Made by a program: the position numbers and the translations under genes. 64,000 bases of DNA from JAQBQZ01 sp040390775 (lineage in GTDB: Bacteria > Patescibacteriota > Minisyncoccia > Phycocordibacterales > CAIRYW01). Below, in pieces: positions 32,877 to 41,958 of this stretch (positions are counted from its first letter, which is position 1; the number at the start of each line of letters is the position of its first letter). Where the stretch lies: positions 1 to 64,000 of the forward strand of contig JAZJXR010000014.1 of the NCBI GenBank assembly GCA_040390775.1, written 5' to 3'. The notes under the pieces are model-generated. The model was given only the letters and a program-made list of their open reading frames with translations. It searched no databases and had not been told where the DNA came from.

Positions 32877-34253
32877 TTAAAAATCCAAAATTACGCTTTC
32901 TCCTTGATGGGGATGCTCTGCTTCTACAGCCAGAGTGTCTTGGATCTTTTGGGCCAAATACATTGCAGCCTTTGGCTCCCCCATTACTGTAAATACTTTT
33001 ATCAAAGTATCGCGCGTGTTGGACACGAATTCGAGCAGGCCATCAGAATCTTTGTGCGAAGAATATCCGAATATCGTTTCGATCTTGGCCCTTACAGGCA
33101 CATCATGGCCATAGATCCGCACATGCTTCTCGCCATTTTGAATATGTCTGCCCAAGGTACCCAATGCTTGATAGCCGATAAGAAGCAGGGTATTGCGCTC
33201 ATCAGGCAGATAATGCTGCTCATGATGCACCACTCGCCCGCCGGAAGACATGCCAGACCCTGCGATTATGATCTTGGGAGAAGGCGAATCTAGGAGTGCT
33301 TTGGATTCTTCGGCCGAATTTATTTTCTTCAAATTAGGAAAATTAAATATATCATCATGCTGCATCTCCGCTTTCACTTCTTCATTAAAGCCCCGAGATT
33401 TGTCTTGATATATTGCCGTCACCTTTATTGCAAGTGGCGAATCCAGATATACGGGCTCCTCTGGAATCCTACCCTCTGAAAGCAATTTGTTCATTTCATG
33501 AAGCAATACCTGCGTCTTTTCTAGAGAAAAGCACGGGATGACGAGCGTGCCCTTTCTTTTATATGCTTCTTCGATCACATTCTCAAGCTTGCCGCGGCGC
33601 TCTTCTTTGGATTCATGATTACGATCCCCATACACGCTTTCCATCACGAGATAATTCGTATCGGTGAGCACAGCGGTGTCACGAAGCAGCGGCGTCGGAG
33701 AATTGCCCAAATCCCCCGTAAACACAATTTTCTTGCCATTGTAGGCAAATTCATACATAACAGATCCTAATATATGCCCAGCGTCTTTGGCGCACACCTC
33801 GAGTCGCCCTGCGAGCTCTGTGCAAGTGTCATAAGGAATATCATGCCAAAGCTTCATAGCATTTACTATATCTTCCTCATTATAAAGCGGCGGGAGCTCG
33901 CTTTGATCCATGCTAAAAACCTTCATAGAATCTTCTAGCATGATCGGGGCGAGCTTGCGGGTTTCTGGTGTGGAGAAGATCTTGCCTTTGAAGCCATCCT
34001 TTACGAGCTTTGGAATGCGTCCGACGTGATCCACGTGCGCATGAGTGACGAAAAGATAATCTATCTTCGCAACATCGTACGGAAAGGGCTTTCTGTTGTT
34101 CGTCTCCGCTTCTCGGCTGCCTTGCTCGAGCCCACAATCAATTAGGATCTTCACCTGCTGCTCCCCAGATTCTGGCACCGTTTCGAGCAAAAAATTTGCG
34201 CCCGTCACCGTGGTGGCCCCTCCGCAGAATGTAACTTTAAGCTTTTTTATCAT
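32877..34253 (-). CDS. Metallo-beta-lactamase/beta-CASP ribonuclease
   Basis: A 458-residue RNA-processing nuclease of the CPSF73/Ysh1-like group. The zinc-binding HAHVDH motif is at about residue 75, the second His in AGHILGSV, the Asp in VFTGDLGN. The beta-CASP cap (about 200-380) follows with IAGSGMSSGGRV and the C-terminal SSHKDSDGL. It probably acts as an endo- or exonuclease on mRNA. It is followed 3 nt upstream by a small membrane-protein gene, forming a two-gene unit. Confidence 0.92.
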   Translation of the reverse strand: MIKKLKVTFCGGATTVTGANFLLETVPESGEQQVKILIDCGLEQGSREAETNNRKPFPYDVAKIDYLFVTHAHVDHVGRIPKLVKDGFKGKIFSTPETRKLAPIMLEDSMKVFSMDQSELPPLYNEEDIVNAMKLWHDIPYDTCTELAGRLEVCAKDAGHILGSVMYEFAYNGKKIVFTGDLGNSPTPLLRDTAVLTDTNYLVMESVYGDRNHESKEERRGKLENVIEEAYKRKGTLVIPCFSLEKTQVLLHEMNKLLSEGRIPEEPVYLDSPLAIKVTAIYQDKSRGFNEEVKAEMQHDDIFNFPNLKKINSAEESKALLDSPSPKIIIAGSGMSSGGRVVHHEQHYLPDERNTLLLIGYQALGTLGRHIQNGEKHVRIYGHDVPVRAKIETIFGYSSHKDSDGLLEFVSNTRDTLIKVFTVMGEPKAAMYLAQKIQDTLAVEAEHPHQGESVILDF

Positions 34254-34256
34254 ATG

Positions 34257-34637
34257 TTAGTGCTTTGAATTATTATTTCTGTAAGCAAATAGGCAAGTAA
34301 AGCCAGCCCCCAGCATGTCAAAAAAAATATCCCCTGCTGTATCAATATAGTACCCACGCATTCCGGTATTTGTGAGCCCCTTATAAAGCTCAAAAAATTC
34401 CCACATTACTCCGATAAAAAACGTGAAGAAAAAAACGCTCTGCCGAAGCGGCATGCGCCTCAGAATGCGATCATAAAAAATAATGAACAGCCCTGCCATC
34501 ACTATGCCGCCGAGGGTGTGGCTGATATTGTCGAACCACGTGGTCACGAAATACAGATCGTATTTCTCTGCAAAGCTGTTTGCGATCCAAAGCAGGGAGG
34601 AAAAAAATAGAGTTAAAAAAATAAGCTGTTTGCGCAT
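34257..34637 (-). CDS. Small integral membrane protein, VanZ/DUF2238-like
   Basis: A 126-residue protein with four hydrophobic helices. The WFDNISHTLGGIVMAG segment, WEFFELY and YYIDTAGDIFFDMLGA recall DUF2238/VanZ-like proteins. Function unknown. A TAGAAT box (34644-34649) lies 6 nt before the ATG, and the strong hairpin at 34653-34684 sits immediately upstream of it. Confidence 0.75.
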   Translation of the reverse strand: MRKQLIFLTLFFSSLLWIANSFAEKYDLYFVTTWFDNISHTLGGIVMAGLFIIFYDRILRRMPLRQSVFFFTFFIGVMWEFFELYKGLTNTGMRGYYIDTAGDIFFDMLGAGFTCLFAYRNNNSKH

Positions 34638-34652
34638 GGGAATATTCTACCA

Positions 34653-34684
34653 CACAAAAATCCCCTACGAGGGGGACTTTTGTG
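34653..34684 (-). terminator. Hairpin terminator of the candidate RNA
   Basis: CACAAAA (34653-34659), then TCCCC, pair with GGGGA and TTTTGTG (34678-34684) around a short loop. On the minus strand the stem is followed by ATTTTTGTG. It ends a minus-strand transcript coming from 34833. Confidence 0.75.
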
Positions 34685-34823
34685 AGAAGGCTATTGAAGC
34701 TTATGTTACACCCAACATTTTAAGTTAGGTGGGAACTCAGGCACGATTATCCCAAAGGATTCGCAGCACAAAGCATATTCCCAAAATTGAAAAAAGAAGG
34801 GTAACTAAGACTCTCTAACCTGC
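34653..34823 (-). ncRNA. Candidate structured RNA, rod-like, 6S-like in outline
   Basis: A transcription unit of about 170 nt with promoter (TATAAT, 34833-34828; TTTGCA 16 nt upstream) and terminator but no protein gene. The RNA folds as a rod. Closing stem AAGGC/GCCTT is followed by an internal loop. Next come a CTTAGTTACCC helix against GGGTGTAACATAAG, then TGGGAA/TTCCCA, then an apical CGA-ATCC-TTT-GGGAT-AA-TCG hairpin. Size and shape recall 6S RNA, which binds RNA polymerase, but no family sequence was recognised. It may also be a lineage-specific RNA. Confidence 0.5.
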
Positions 34824-34827
34824 CTTA

Positions 34828-34855
34828 ATTATACTACTATGCAAAAATTTGCAAA
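34828..34855 (-). promoter_or_regulatory. Promoter of the candidate structured RNA
   Basis: Minus-strand TATAAT (34833-34828) preceded by TTTGCA with a 16-nt spacer. No protein gene starts within 170 nt downstream. Confidence 0.6.
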
Positions 34856-34905
34856 CGCCCTAGGCTATTTTTATGCACTTTTTATGCACAGGTTTTGCAC
34901 AGCTT

Positions 34906-35006
34906 GATTCCTCCCTTGAGGGAGGTGCCGGTACTCCGGCGGTGGGTGTGAATTCCTAGAAGTCACACCCCTCGGCCGAGTGCGACCACTCCCCTCGAGG
35001 GGAGAA
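34906..35006. repeat. Intergenic palindromic repeat element, copy B
   Basis: A 101-bp element made of the same building blocks as copy A at 26443 but in permuted order: CCTCCCTTGAGGGAGG arm first, then a perfect GGGTGTGA (34944-34951)/TCACACCC (34963-34970) hairpin, GGCCG segments and a CTCCCCTCGAGGGGAG arm. It shares an exact 22-nt block with copy A and is placed between a terminator and the candidate RNA promoter. Confidence 0.8.
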
Positions 35007-35009
35007 TAC

Positions 35010-35035
35010 AAAACCCCCGCTTGCGCGGGGGTTTT
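35010..35035 (-). terminator. Terminator of the surface-protein gene
   Basis: AAAACCCCCGC (35010-35020) pairs with GCGGGGGTTTT (35025-35035), an 11-bp stem with a TTGC loop, followed by T-rich sequence on both strands. It lies about 50 nt after the stop of the 35085-36953 gene. Confidence 0.9.
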
Positions 35036-35084
35036 GCTTACGTCCTCCTAGCCTAAAGCTAAGAGATTAGCTACGAGAGCCCGA

Positions 35085-36953
35085 TTACGGGATCTGTACG
35101 TAGAGGTTCTCTAGACCGAAGTTGACATTCAAAGTGTTGTCAGTTCCGTCTGTTGATCCAGTACCGTAGTTGATCTGTGTAATTGAGAGCTTCTTAGCAG
35201 CTGTTGTACCGTTAGTGTTGTCAACAGTGTAGTTGTAAGAGAAGGTCCTTGAAGCACCTACGTTTACAATGTATGCCGCTGTTGAGTCACCAGTCGTTGA
35301 GCCAGATGCTACAACTGAAGTTACAGTTGAAGAAGCGTTTGGTCCAGACGAAGTAGTAGTAGCCAATGCTACAGAAGCAGTCTTGCTTATGAAGATTGGG
35401 TTGTTACCACTGTTGGTTACTGTGAAGTTAAGAGTAGGGTAAGCTGCAAGCCATGTTCCTGATGTAGGAGTAGTTACGCTTCCCTTGCTGCTTGAGATAC
35501 CTGAGATTGTGATGCCTCCGTTTGGAACGAATGTAACGTTGTTTGAAGAAACGTCATATCCAGCTCCTACAGAAGAACATGTTGTTCCACCTTCGCAAGT
35601 GAATGAGCTGTAATTATCATCTGTACCAACAACCGTTGAAAGGTCAAGAGTTGAAGAAGCTGAGAAAGAAGTAGATGTTGCAAGAACATCAGCTACAACT
35701 TTCAAGCTCTTCCACTGATCCTGAGCAAGGTTGATAGTAAGGTTTGTAAATGATGCAACTCCACCTGAAGACAAGCTGTTTGCTCCATAAGTTGTTGCGC
35801 CGTCCATCAAACGAACGTTCTGGAACAATGTTGTCTTGTCATAACCAGGAACGCTCTGAATGTTTACAGACAAGCTGTTGATCACACCGCCTCGGTTCTG
35901 AGCCTTAAGACCAAACACTCCAAGAGTTTTTGCCTCTGTTGTGTTTGTTGTAGACACAGTCTCGTTGCGAGTATCTGGTGTTGAAGGATCAACGCGTGTG
36001 TATAGATCGCCAGTTGAACCTGTTGAAGATAGAACTAGAGAAGCCATATTTGGAGCGTTGAATTCTGTACCAAGTCCTAGAGAATCAGTGTATCCCTTAC
36101 CGTTGATAGTTCGGATAGCTCCTCCAGGAACCTGAACGTGGACAGTCTGACCTACGATCTTGTCAGAAGCTGCAAGTACTGAAGCGTTAACTACGAGCAC
36201 TAGATCAGCATCTGGAGAAACCACCGCGTTCACGTTGTCGAATCGGACTAGGTAGTCTGATCCAGCTGTGATCTCAGTAGCATCTGCTGCGCCTGAAAGG
36301 ACCTTAGTAGCAAGAACGTTGCCGTTGCTATCCTTCAAAACGAGCTTACCGAAGATGAGCCATGGTCGTGTGTCGAAGTAGACGTCAAATCGATTTACGT
36401 TGACCTTTCCAGATGTAGCCTGGAATTTAACAGCGTAGATATCCTTTGTGTCTCCCTTCTTAAGAGTCTGGCTTGTTGTTACGTAAGGTGAAAGGCTTAC
36501 AGTTACAGATCCGTCAGTTCCATCCATTACGAATGATCCTGTTGAACCTCCTGTAGAACCAGTTGAACCTGTGCATGAAGCTCCAGTGATAGAGTTATAC
36601 AATGCGCCAGCTCCACAGCCTGGTACAGTTGAAACTGATCCACCTGTATCGCCGTTTACTGCAGCTCGAGTGATCGGGCCAAAGTATCCAACTGCAGGAG
36701 AGATTCCCTTAGCTGACTGATAAGCTGCGACTGCTGCCTTTGTTAGGCCTCCAAAGTATCCCATAGAAACGCCAGCTGGCATTGTTAGGTATCCCCTTGA
36801 AACCAACCAAGACTGAAGTGCTGAGACGTCTGCGCCTCGGCTACCTACAGTAAGGTTTGTGCTGAATGATGCTGCGCCAGCGCTTCCTGCAAGTGATGCA
36901 ACAAGAGCTACTGCGCCAGCAAATCCAGCGATTGTCTTTGTGAATTTACTCAT
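35085..36953 (-). CDS. Surface (S-layer-like) protein with peptidoglycan-binding domain
   Basis: A 622-residue exported protein. The signal peptide ends GSAGAAS (about residue 29). Residues about 34-97 form a peptidoglycan-binding 1 domain (GSRGADVSALQSWLVSRGY, MGYFGGLTKAAVAAYQ, YFGPITRAAVN). The remainder is Thr/Ser/Gly/Asn-rich beta-sandwich sequence, with CTGST linkers. Codon choice (GTT, GCT, ACT and AAG/AAC biased) differs from neighbours, as in highly expressed genes. A strong promoter, 330-nt leader and strong terminator support abundance. It is likely the S-layer or main cell-surface protein of this cell; that is an inference. Confidence 0.85.
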   Translation of the reverse strand: MSKFTKTIAGFAGAVALVASLAGSAGAASFSTNLTVGSRGADVSALQSWLVSRGYLTMPAGVSMGYFGGLTKAAVAAYQSAKGISPAVGYFGPITRAAVNGDTGGSVSTVPGCGAGALYNSITGASCTGSTGSTGGSTGSFVMDGTDGSVTVSLSPYVTTSQTLKKGDTKDIYAVKFQATSGKVNVNRFDVYFDTRPWLIFGKLVLKDSNGNVLATKVLSGAADATEITAGSDYLVRFDNVNAVVSPDADLVLVVNASVLAASDKIVGQTVHVQVPGGAIRTINGKGYTDSLGLGTEFNAPNMASLVLSSTGSTGDLYTRVDPSTPDTRNETVSTTNTTEAKTLGVFGLKAQNRGGVINSLSVNIQSVPGYDKTTLFQNVRLMDGATTYGANSLSSGGVASFTNLTINLAQDQWKSLKVVADVLATSTSFSASSTLDLSTVVGTDDNYSSFTCEGGTTCSSVGAGYDVSSNNVTFVPNGGITISGISSSKGSVTTPTSGTWLAAYPTLNFTVTNSGNNPIFISKTASVALATTTSSGPNASSTVTSVVASGSTTGDSTAAYIVNVGASRTFSYNYTVDNTNGTTAAKKLSITQINYGTGSTDGTDNTLNVNFGLENLYVQIP

Positions 36954-37290
36954 GATTAATTAATTACACAATCCCGTTCTTCATTAACTAATAATAATTT
37001 GATAATGGTGAGAACGACATTGCTTCTTCTAAAAGATCTTCGGAAGAATTGTTTTCGACTATTCTTTTTGAAGATCTGTTTCGAAGAGCGCCCTTTTTGG
37101 TTCGACCTTAAAGAGTGAGCTCTCCGACTAATACTATTTCTTGAGCGCTAAATTTTGACACTTAGCACGCAAAAATAGTTGGCGAAATTTGGTCTGAATT
37201 CGGGAATACATCCGTATCCGAAAAAATTACTGATGCCAGGATTATGTTATTTTCAAAGTGCGAAAGGTAGATTGCTCTACCTCACCCAAG
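36954..37290 (-). promoter_or_regulatory. Long structured leader of the surface-protein gene
   Basis: No gene fits this 340-nt stretch. It is the 5' leader if transcription starts from the box at 37292. It holds a strong hairpin, AGATCTTC (37034-37041) with GAAGATCT (37070-37077) and inner AAGAAT/ATTCTT, and a smaller GCTAA/TTAGC hairpin near 37150-37165. Such leaders often stabilise very abundant surface-protein messages. Confidence 0.55.
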
Positions 37291-37291
37291 C

Positions 37292-37321
37292 ATTATAGCA
37301 AGGCGGGGCAGAAGCTTGCAA
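37292..37321 (-). promoter_or_regulatory. Promoter of the surface-protein gene
   Basis: Minus strand: TTGCAA (37321-37316), 18-nt spacer, TGC-TATAAT (37297-37292), an extended -10. A second weaker candidate (TTGACT with TAGTAT at 17 nt) lies further upstream near 37395-37423. Confidence 0.65.
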
Positions 37322-37477
37322 TCTATGTGTGGATAACTAGGGCAAAATATGGCCTGAAATAAAGCCAAAAAGCACCAATACCACGCGGGGCATACTATAC
37401 CAAAAGCAGACAAAAGTCAATGCTGGAGGCCTTCCGAATATGTAGACGGAGGACGAGCTCTTTTGCGACAAGACACC

Positions 37478-38206
37478 CTACGCGTCGGGCACTGAATATC
37501 GGCTCCAACGCCTCTCCCCTGTCTTTAACAAAACACCTTCTAGGACCATTTGCGTCAGCTCTCTTTGGATCGTTTTCTCGCTGCAATCTCGAACCGATAG
37601 CATTATGTCTTTTATGGTCACAAGCCCTTTCTGTTTTATTATAGATAAGATTTTCTGGCGCCTCTGTCCTTTATCATCGCTCGATACTGGCGAGATCTTT
37701 TGTTTAGGAGTGCGAGGCAAATTCTTTGTTTGGGTATTATAAAAGTCATAAAGGACATGCTGTCCTTTATGACTTTCTTCCTTGGGAGCAGGCTTCGGTA
37801 CTTCAAAAAATAATGGCGAAACCAAGCTTTCATATCCGCCCCCTTTAGAGCTCTCTTTTATTTCGGCAACGATCTTCCTTATTTCATTTTGAATCAAAAT
37901 AGCATTCATGTCTGACAGGACCCTTACCCTGTGAGCAAGATCCAAAAGACCCTCAAGCTCAAGCAGCATTCTTTCGACAGCATTAAAGACACTTCTCTCG
38001 CTTAAAAAATGTTTAAGAGACACTGATTCTGAGGCCACTTCACGCAAAGACCATTTGATCGGCTCCGCGTCCTTTACCATGTCTGTAACTATATAAACTG
38101 CTTCAGAAACCTTTGATATTTTGCGAAAAATATAAAGGACAAATTGATTACCTCTTGATAGGTAATTGATGATCTCTAGCTCTTGTCCTTTGTTATCTTT
38201 TTCCAT
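37478..38206 (-). CDS. Helix-turn-helix (DeoR-like C-terminal) protein
   Basis: A 242-residue protein. The first 110 residues are helical (four-helix type, FLSERSVFNAVERMLLELEGLL). A Pro/Lys-rich linker follows. The last 65 residues form a winged helix, QKILSIIKQKGLVTIKDIM...CSEKTIQRELTQMVLEGVLLKTGERRWSRY, like the DeoR-type domain. It probably binds DNA. It is divergent from ftsK with 97 nt between start codons; the same pairing is common in Parcubacteria as I recall it. Confidence 0.8.
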   Translation of the reverse strand: MEKDNKGQELEIINYLSRGNQFVLYIFRKISKVSEAVYIVTDMVKDAEPIKWSLREVASESVSLKHFLSERSVFNAVERMLLELEGLLDLAHRVRVLSDMNAILIQNEIRKIVAEIKESSKGGGYESLVSPLFFEVPKPAPKEESHKGQHVLYDFYNTQTKNLPRTPKQKISPVSSDDKGQRRQKILSIIKQKGLVTIKDIMLSVRDCSEKTIQRELTQMVLEGVLLKTGERRWSRYSVPDA

Positions 38207-38303
38207 GTCTTTGATAGGTGGTGTATTAAAGTCAGGCTATTGTATAAAAGACAGAGGGGATGTCAACAGACTCCGAATTAGCCTTGTGTGTTATGATTAT
38301 TCT

Positions 38304-40490
38304 ATGAAAAAGAATACCGAAAAAGAAAAGCGAACACCTGCTACAAGAAGCGGCCGCCTCAAGGATGAAACACTCCAAAGCATTATTGCGATCGTACTAT
38401 TTTTCCTTGCACTTATTTTTCTATTAGCCTCTATTGATAAGGCAGGAGCAGTGGGCCGAGGCGTCTATGGTGCATTCCAAAAATTGTTTGGCGTCGGCTA
38501 CTATTTAATCCCTCTTCTTTTTGCAATCCTAGGGATATCTTTCTTTCAAAATTTAGAGCAAAGATTCTCTTATATAAAGATAATATTCGGCGGGCTTTTT
38601 TTCTTCTCTGCTCTCGGTATCATAAGCATTGCGCGCGAGAGCTCAGGAGGTATCGTGGGCTACGCTATGGTGCGCCCGCTAGTATCGCTGTTTGATGTCG
38701 ATGCATCTGTGATGCTTCTTCTAGCAATGATCGCTATCTCGCTACTCGTAATATTTGATACTCATCTAAAAAGCGATTGGCTATCTTTCCTAACGAAATG
38801 GAGATCCGGCAAAGCAAAGCCTGCGGGCACTTCTGATGTAGAGACCGCAGTAGAGAAAACAGCAGCTGTGATGGCTGAAAATCAAAACGCAAAAACAGCT
38901 CCACTCGAAGATGTGCGAAAAGAAACATCGGGAATATTTGCAAAGAAAAAGGAAGAAGAGCCCGAAGGCTTCGACTTCAAAGGTCTCCATATGAGTGCAT
39001 CCAGCAAAGCCTACGTACCCCCTCCTCTATCCCTACTTGAAACAGATAAAGGCAAGCCAGGTGTCGGCGACATCAAAGCAAACGCAAACGTGATAAAGCG
39101 CACGCTGCAAAATTTTGGAATTGATGTAGAAATGGATGAGATCACGATTGGCCCCACTGTTACAAGGTACGCCCTAAAGCCTGCAGAAGGCGTCAAACTC
39201 TCAAAGATCGTTGGGCTACAAGACAACCTAGCGCTTGCGCTTGCTGCTCCATCCATTCGTATAGAAGCTCCGATCCCAGGCAAATCTCTGGTGGGCATAG
39301 AAGTACCAAACTTTGCCAAAACAATGGTGGGCCTTGGATCAATGCTTGGCACCGAAGCATTTACTTCTTCTGTAAAACCTCTTTTGGTGTCTATCGGCAA
39401 GAGCGTATCCGGCGTACCAGTGTACGCAGACCTCGCCAAAATGCCCCACCTGCTTATTGCAGGTACTACAGGATCCGGCAAATCCGTGACAGTCCACGCA
39501 ATCTTGAATTCCCTGCTTTATCGCAATTCGCCAGATCTCCTGAAATTCATCATGGTGGACGCCAAGCGCGTGGAGCTCACTTTGTACAACAAGATCCCTC
39601 ACCTACTTACTCCTGTAATCACGGATGCAAAGAAAACCATCCTTGCCTTGAAATGGGCAGCCAAAGAAATGGATCGCAGGTATGACACGCTCGAAAAAGT
39701 ATCCGTCCGCGACATCAGCTCTTATCACAAAAACATCCTAGAGCCCGCCCTCAAGAAAAAAGATGAAGAAAATATGCCAGAGACGATGCCTTATATTGTA
39801 GTGGTGATCGATGAGCTTGCAGACCTAATGCAGGCTTACCCCCGCGAGCTTGAGGCCTGCATCGTACGGCTCGCACAAATGTCTCGCGCTGTGGGTATTC
39901 ACCTGATACTTTCAACTCAAAGACCTTCTGTAAATATCATCACAGGCCTCATCAAGGCCAACATTCCGACCCGCATTGCTCTTAAAGTGGGCAGCCAGAT
40001 AGATTCGCGCACAATTATAGATAAAGCAGGAGCAGAGAAGCTCGTCGGCCAAGGAGATATGCTTTTTGCCACACAGGAAGCCCCAGACCCTGCCCGAATC
40101 CAATCGCCTTATATATCAGAAACTGAAGTGAAAAAAGTGGTGAAATATTTGGTGGATAATTATGAATCCGAGGCTCCAAGCATGGTATCCGGAATCGTGG
40201 ATCCACAAGCTTCAGAAAGCCGCAACCCGATCTTTGATTCTAGCTTGATGGCAGAGGGCGTAGGAGAAGACGATGACGAGCTGTACGAAGAAGCGCGCGA
40301 GATCGTAATGCAAGCCGGCAAAGCTTCTACATCCTATATCCAAAGAAAGCTCCGTGTAGGCTATGCTCGCGCAGCAAGGCTCATCGATATCCTTGAAGAG
40401 CGCGGCGTGATCGGCCCAGGAGACGGCGCCAAGCCAAGAACCGTGATCGGAATGGAAGATAATCCAACCGCTGAGAGCGAAGTGTTCTAA
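38304..40490 (+). CDS. ftsK: DNA translocase FtsK/SpoIIIE
   Basis: A 728-residue chromosome-segregation motor at the division septum. Start set at 38304, where TATGAT stands 6 nt before the ATG; an earlier in-frame codon at 38166 lies inside the divergent gene. Four N-terminal membrane helices (about 30-160) precede a linker, the alpha domain, the RecA-like motor with Walker A AGTTGSGKS and Walker B VVVIDELADLM, and a gamma winged helix (STSYIQRKLRVGYARAARLIDILEE) that would read KOPS-like sites. Confidence 0.97.
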   Translation: MKKNTEKEKRTPATRSGRLKDETLQSIIAIVLFFLALIFLLASIDKAGAVGRGVYGAFQKLFGVGYYLIPLLFAILGISFFQNLEQRFSYIKIIFGGLFFFSALGIISIARESSGGIVGYAMVRPLVSLFDVDASVMLLLAMIAISLLVIFDTHLKSDWLSFLTKWRSGKAKPAGTSDVETAVEKTAAVMAENQNAKTAPLEDVRKETSGIFAKKKEEEPEGFDFKGLHMSASSKAYVPPPLSLLETDKGKPGVGDIKANANVIKRTLQNFGIDVEMDEITIGPTVTRYALKPAEGVKLSKIVGLQDNLALALAAPSIRIEAPIPGKSLVGIEVPNFAKTMVGLGSMLGTEAFTSSVKPLLVSIGKSVSGVPVYADLAKMPHLLIAGTTGSGKSVTVHAILNSLLYRNSPDLLKFIMVDAKRVELTLYNKIPHLLTPVITDAKKTILALKWAAKEMDRRYDTLEKVSVRDISSYHKNILEPALKKKDEENMPETMPYIVVVIDELADLMQAYPRELEACIVRLAQMSRAVGIHLILSTQRPSVNIITGLIKANIPTRIALKVGSQIDSRTIIDKAGAEKLVGQGDMLFATQEAPDPARIQSPYISETEVKKVVKYLVDNYESEAPSMVSGIVDPQASESRNPIFDSSLMAEGVGEDDDELYEEAREIVMQAGKASTSYIQRKLRVGYARAARLIDILEERGVIGPGDGAKPRTVIGMEDNPTAESEVF

Positions 40491-40491
40491 A

Positions 40492-40836
40492 ATGAAACGA
40501 AACATCGGCATAATACTTGTAATTACCTTTTTCAGCCTCTTTGTGCTATATGGAATATTCGAAGTGGCAAAAGTGTTCCTAGGCCCCTCTCTTACCATAA
40601 CCGCCCCTAAAAATCTGGATACTGTGAGTTATCCAATCGTCCCTGTGTCGGGGCATGTGTCGCGAGCGGCGTATTTGACGATAGACGATCGGCAGATATT
40701 TGCTGACGCGGGAGGCAATTTTATGGATAGATTGCTGCTCCTCCCTGGCTATAATATAATCAAGGTATCTGTGAAGGATAGGTTTGGCAAAGAGGTGTCG
40801 CAAAAGATTAGCATCTATTACTCGCCCGCAAATTAA
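40492..40836 (+). CDS. Membrane-anchored beta-sandwich protein
   Basis: A 114-residue protein with one N-terminal helix (IIGIILVITFFSLFVLYGIF-like). An Ig-like or glucodextranase-B-like domain follows: SLTITAPKNLDTVSYPIVPVSGHV, then LTIDDRQIFADAGGNFMDRLLLLPGYNIIKVSVKDRFG. It starts one base after ftsK, so it is co-transcribed. Function unknown; it may be a wall-facing partner of a division protein. Confidence 0.75.
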   Translation: MKRNIGIILVITFFSLFVLYGIFEVAKVFLGPSLTITAPKNLDTVSYPIVPVSGHVSRAAYLTIDDRQIFADAGGNFMDRLLLLPGYNIIKVSVKDRFGKEVSQKISIYYSPAN

Positions 40837-40852
40837 TAACTTCCAAAAAACT

Positions 40853-41929
40853 ATGCAAAAGAAAAAAGAAAAAGTAGCGAAAGAAAGAGTGGTATCGGGA
40901 AGCGATTCTGCAATTGAAGACACTCTGCGCGCAATCAAAACCAAATTCGGAGAAGATGCGATCATGAAGCTGGGCGATAAGCCGAGGGTAGATGTAAATG
41001 CGATTTCTACAGGATCTATCGGCCTTGATGAAGCTCTCGGCGTGGGCGGGCTTCCCCGCGGCAGGATAATAGAAATTTTCGGACCAGAATCTTCAGGCAA
41101 AACCACACTCTCACTCCACGTAGTAGCTGAAGCACAAAAGCTTGGCGGAGTGTGCGCATATATAGATGCAGAGCATGCCATGGATCCGCAGTATGCCGCA
41201 AAGCTTGGAGTAAAAATAAGCGAGCTTTTAATATCTCAGCCAGATACCGGCGAGCAAGCTCTTGATATCGTGGAATCATTAGTGCGCAGCGGCAAGATCG
41301 ACGTGATCGTGATTGACTCCGTAGCAGCCCTGACACCGAAAGATGAGATCGAAGGAGACATGGGCGCATTCCACGTGGGCAAGCAAGCAAGGCTTATGTC
41401 ACAGGCTCTACGCAAACTCACTGCTATCGTATCTAAATCTAAGACGGTAGTGATATTTATAAACCAAATTCGCATGCAGATCGGGGTCATGTTCGGCAAT
41501 CCAGAAACAACTCCGGGAGGCAAGGCTCTAAAATTCTATACTTCTGTGCGCCTTGATATCCGCAGGATCGCGCAGATTAAGAAGGGCGAAGAGATCATGG
41601 GAGGCCGCACTCGCGTAAAGGTGGTGAAAAACAAAGTGGGCGCGCCGTTCAAGCAAACGGAATTCGACATCATGTACAACGAGGGCATCTCGCGCGAAGG
41701 CGAAATCATGGCGCTTGGAGAGAAAACGGGTGTGCTCACAAAATCCGGCAACAGCTACAAATACGGAGAAGAAACCATCGGCCGAGGCTATGACGCAGCT
41801 CGCCAATACCTAAAGGAGAACAAAAAAGTTGGTAATGAGATCCTCACCAAGATCAAAAAAGCCATCAAAGATTCCAACGGCTTCGCATTCGAAGGCAAAG
41901 TAGAGCCCGAAGAAAAGCCGGAGGAGTAA
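40853..41929 (+). CDS. recA: Recombinase RecA
   Basis: A 358-residue recombinase for homologous repair and SOS control. Walker A is GPESSGKTT (about residues 75-83), Walker B VIVIDSVAALTP, L1 region around HVGKQARLMSQALRKL, the L2 region IRMQIGVMFGNPETTPGG, and the C-terminal acidic tail EPEEKPEE. Start set at 40853, giving the normal length. It lies 16 nt after the small membrane-protein gene. Confidence 0.98.
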   Translation: MQKKKEKVAKERVVSGSDSAIEDTLRAIKTKFGEDAIMKLGDKPRVDVNAISTGSIGLDEALGVGGLPRGRIIEIFGPESSGKTTLSLHVVAEAQKLGGVCAYIDAEHAMDPQYAAKLGVKISELLISQPDTGEQALDIVESLVRSGKIDVIVIDSVAALTPKDEIEGDMGAFHVGKQARLMSQALRKLTAIVSKSKTVVIFINQIRMQIGVMFGNPETTPGGKALKFYTSVRLDIRRIAQIKKGEEIMGGRTRVKVVKNKVGAPFKQTEFDIMYNEGISREGEIMALGEKTGVLTKSGNSYKYGEETIGRGYDAARQYLKENKKVGNEILTKIKKAIKDSNGFAFEGKVEPEEKPEE

Positions 41930-41958
41930 GGTAATTTATAAATAACATAAAAAATTAA

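Noticed and set aside
34690..34800. Plus-strand peptide-like stretch as a gene remnant
   Set aside because: Frames are short, broken by stops and unlike known proteins; the opposite strand is better explained as a folded RNA.
26443..35006. CRISPR array from the repeated intergenic blocks
   Set aside because: Only two copies 8 kb apart, palindromic and permuted, with no regular spacers or cas genes.
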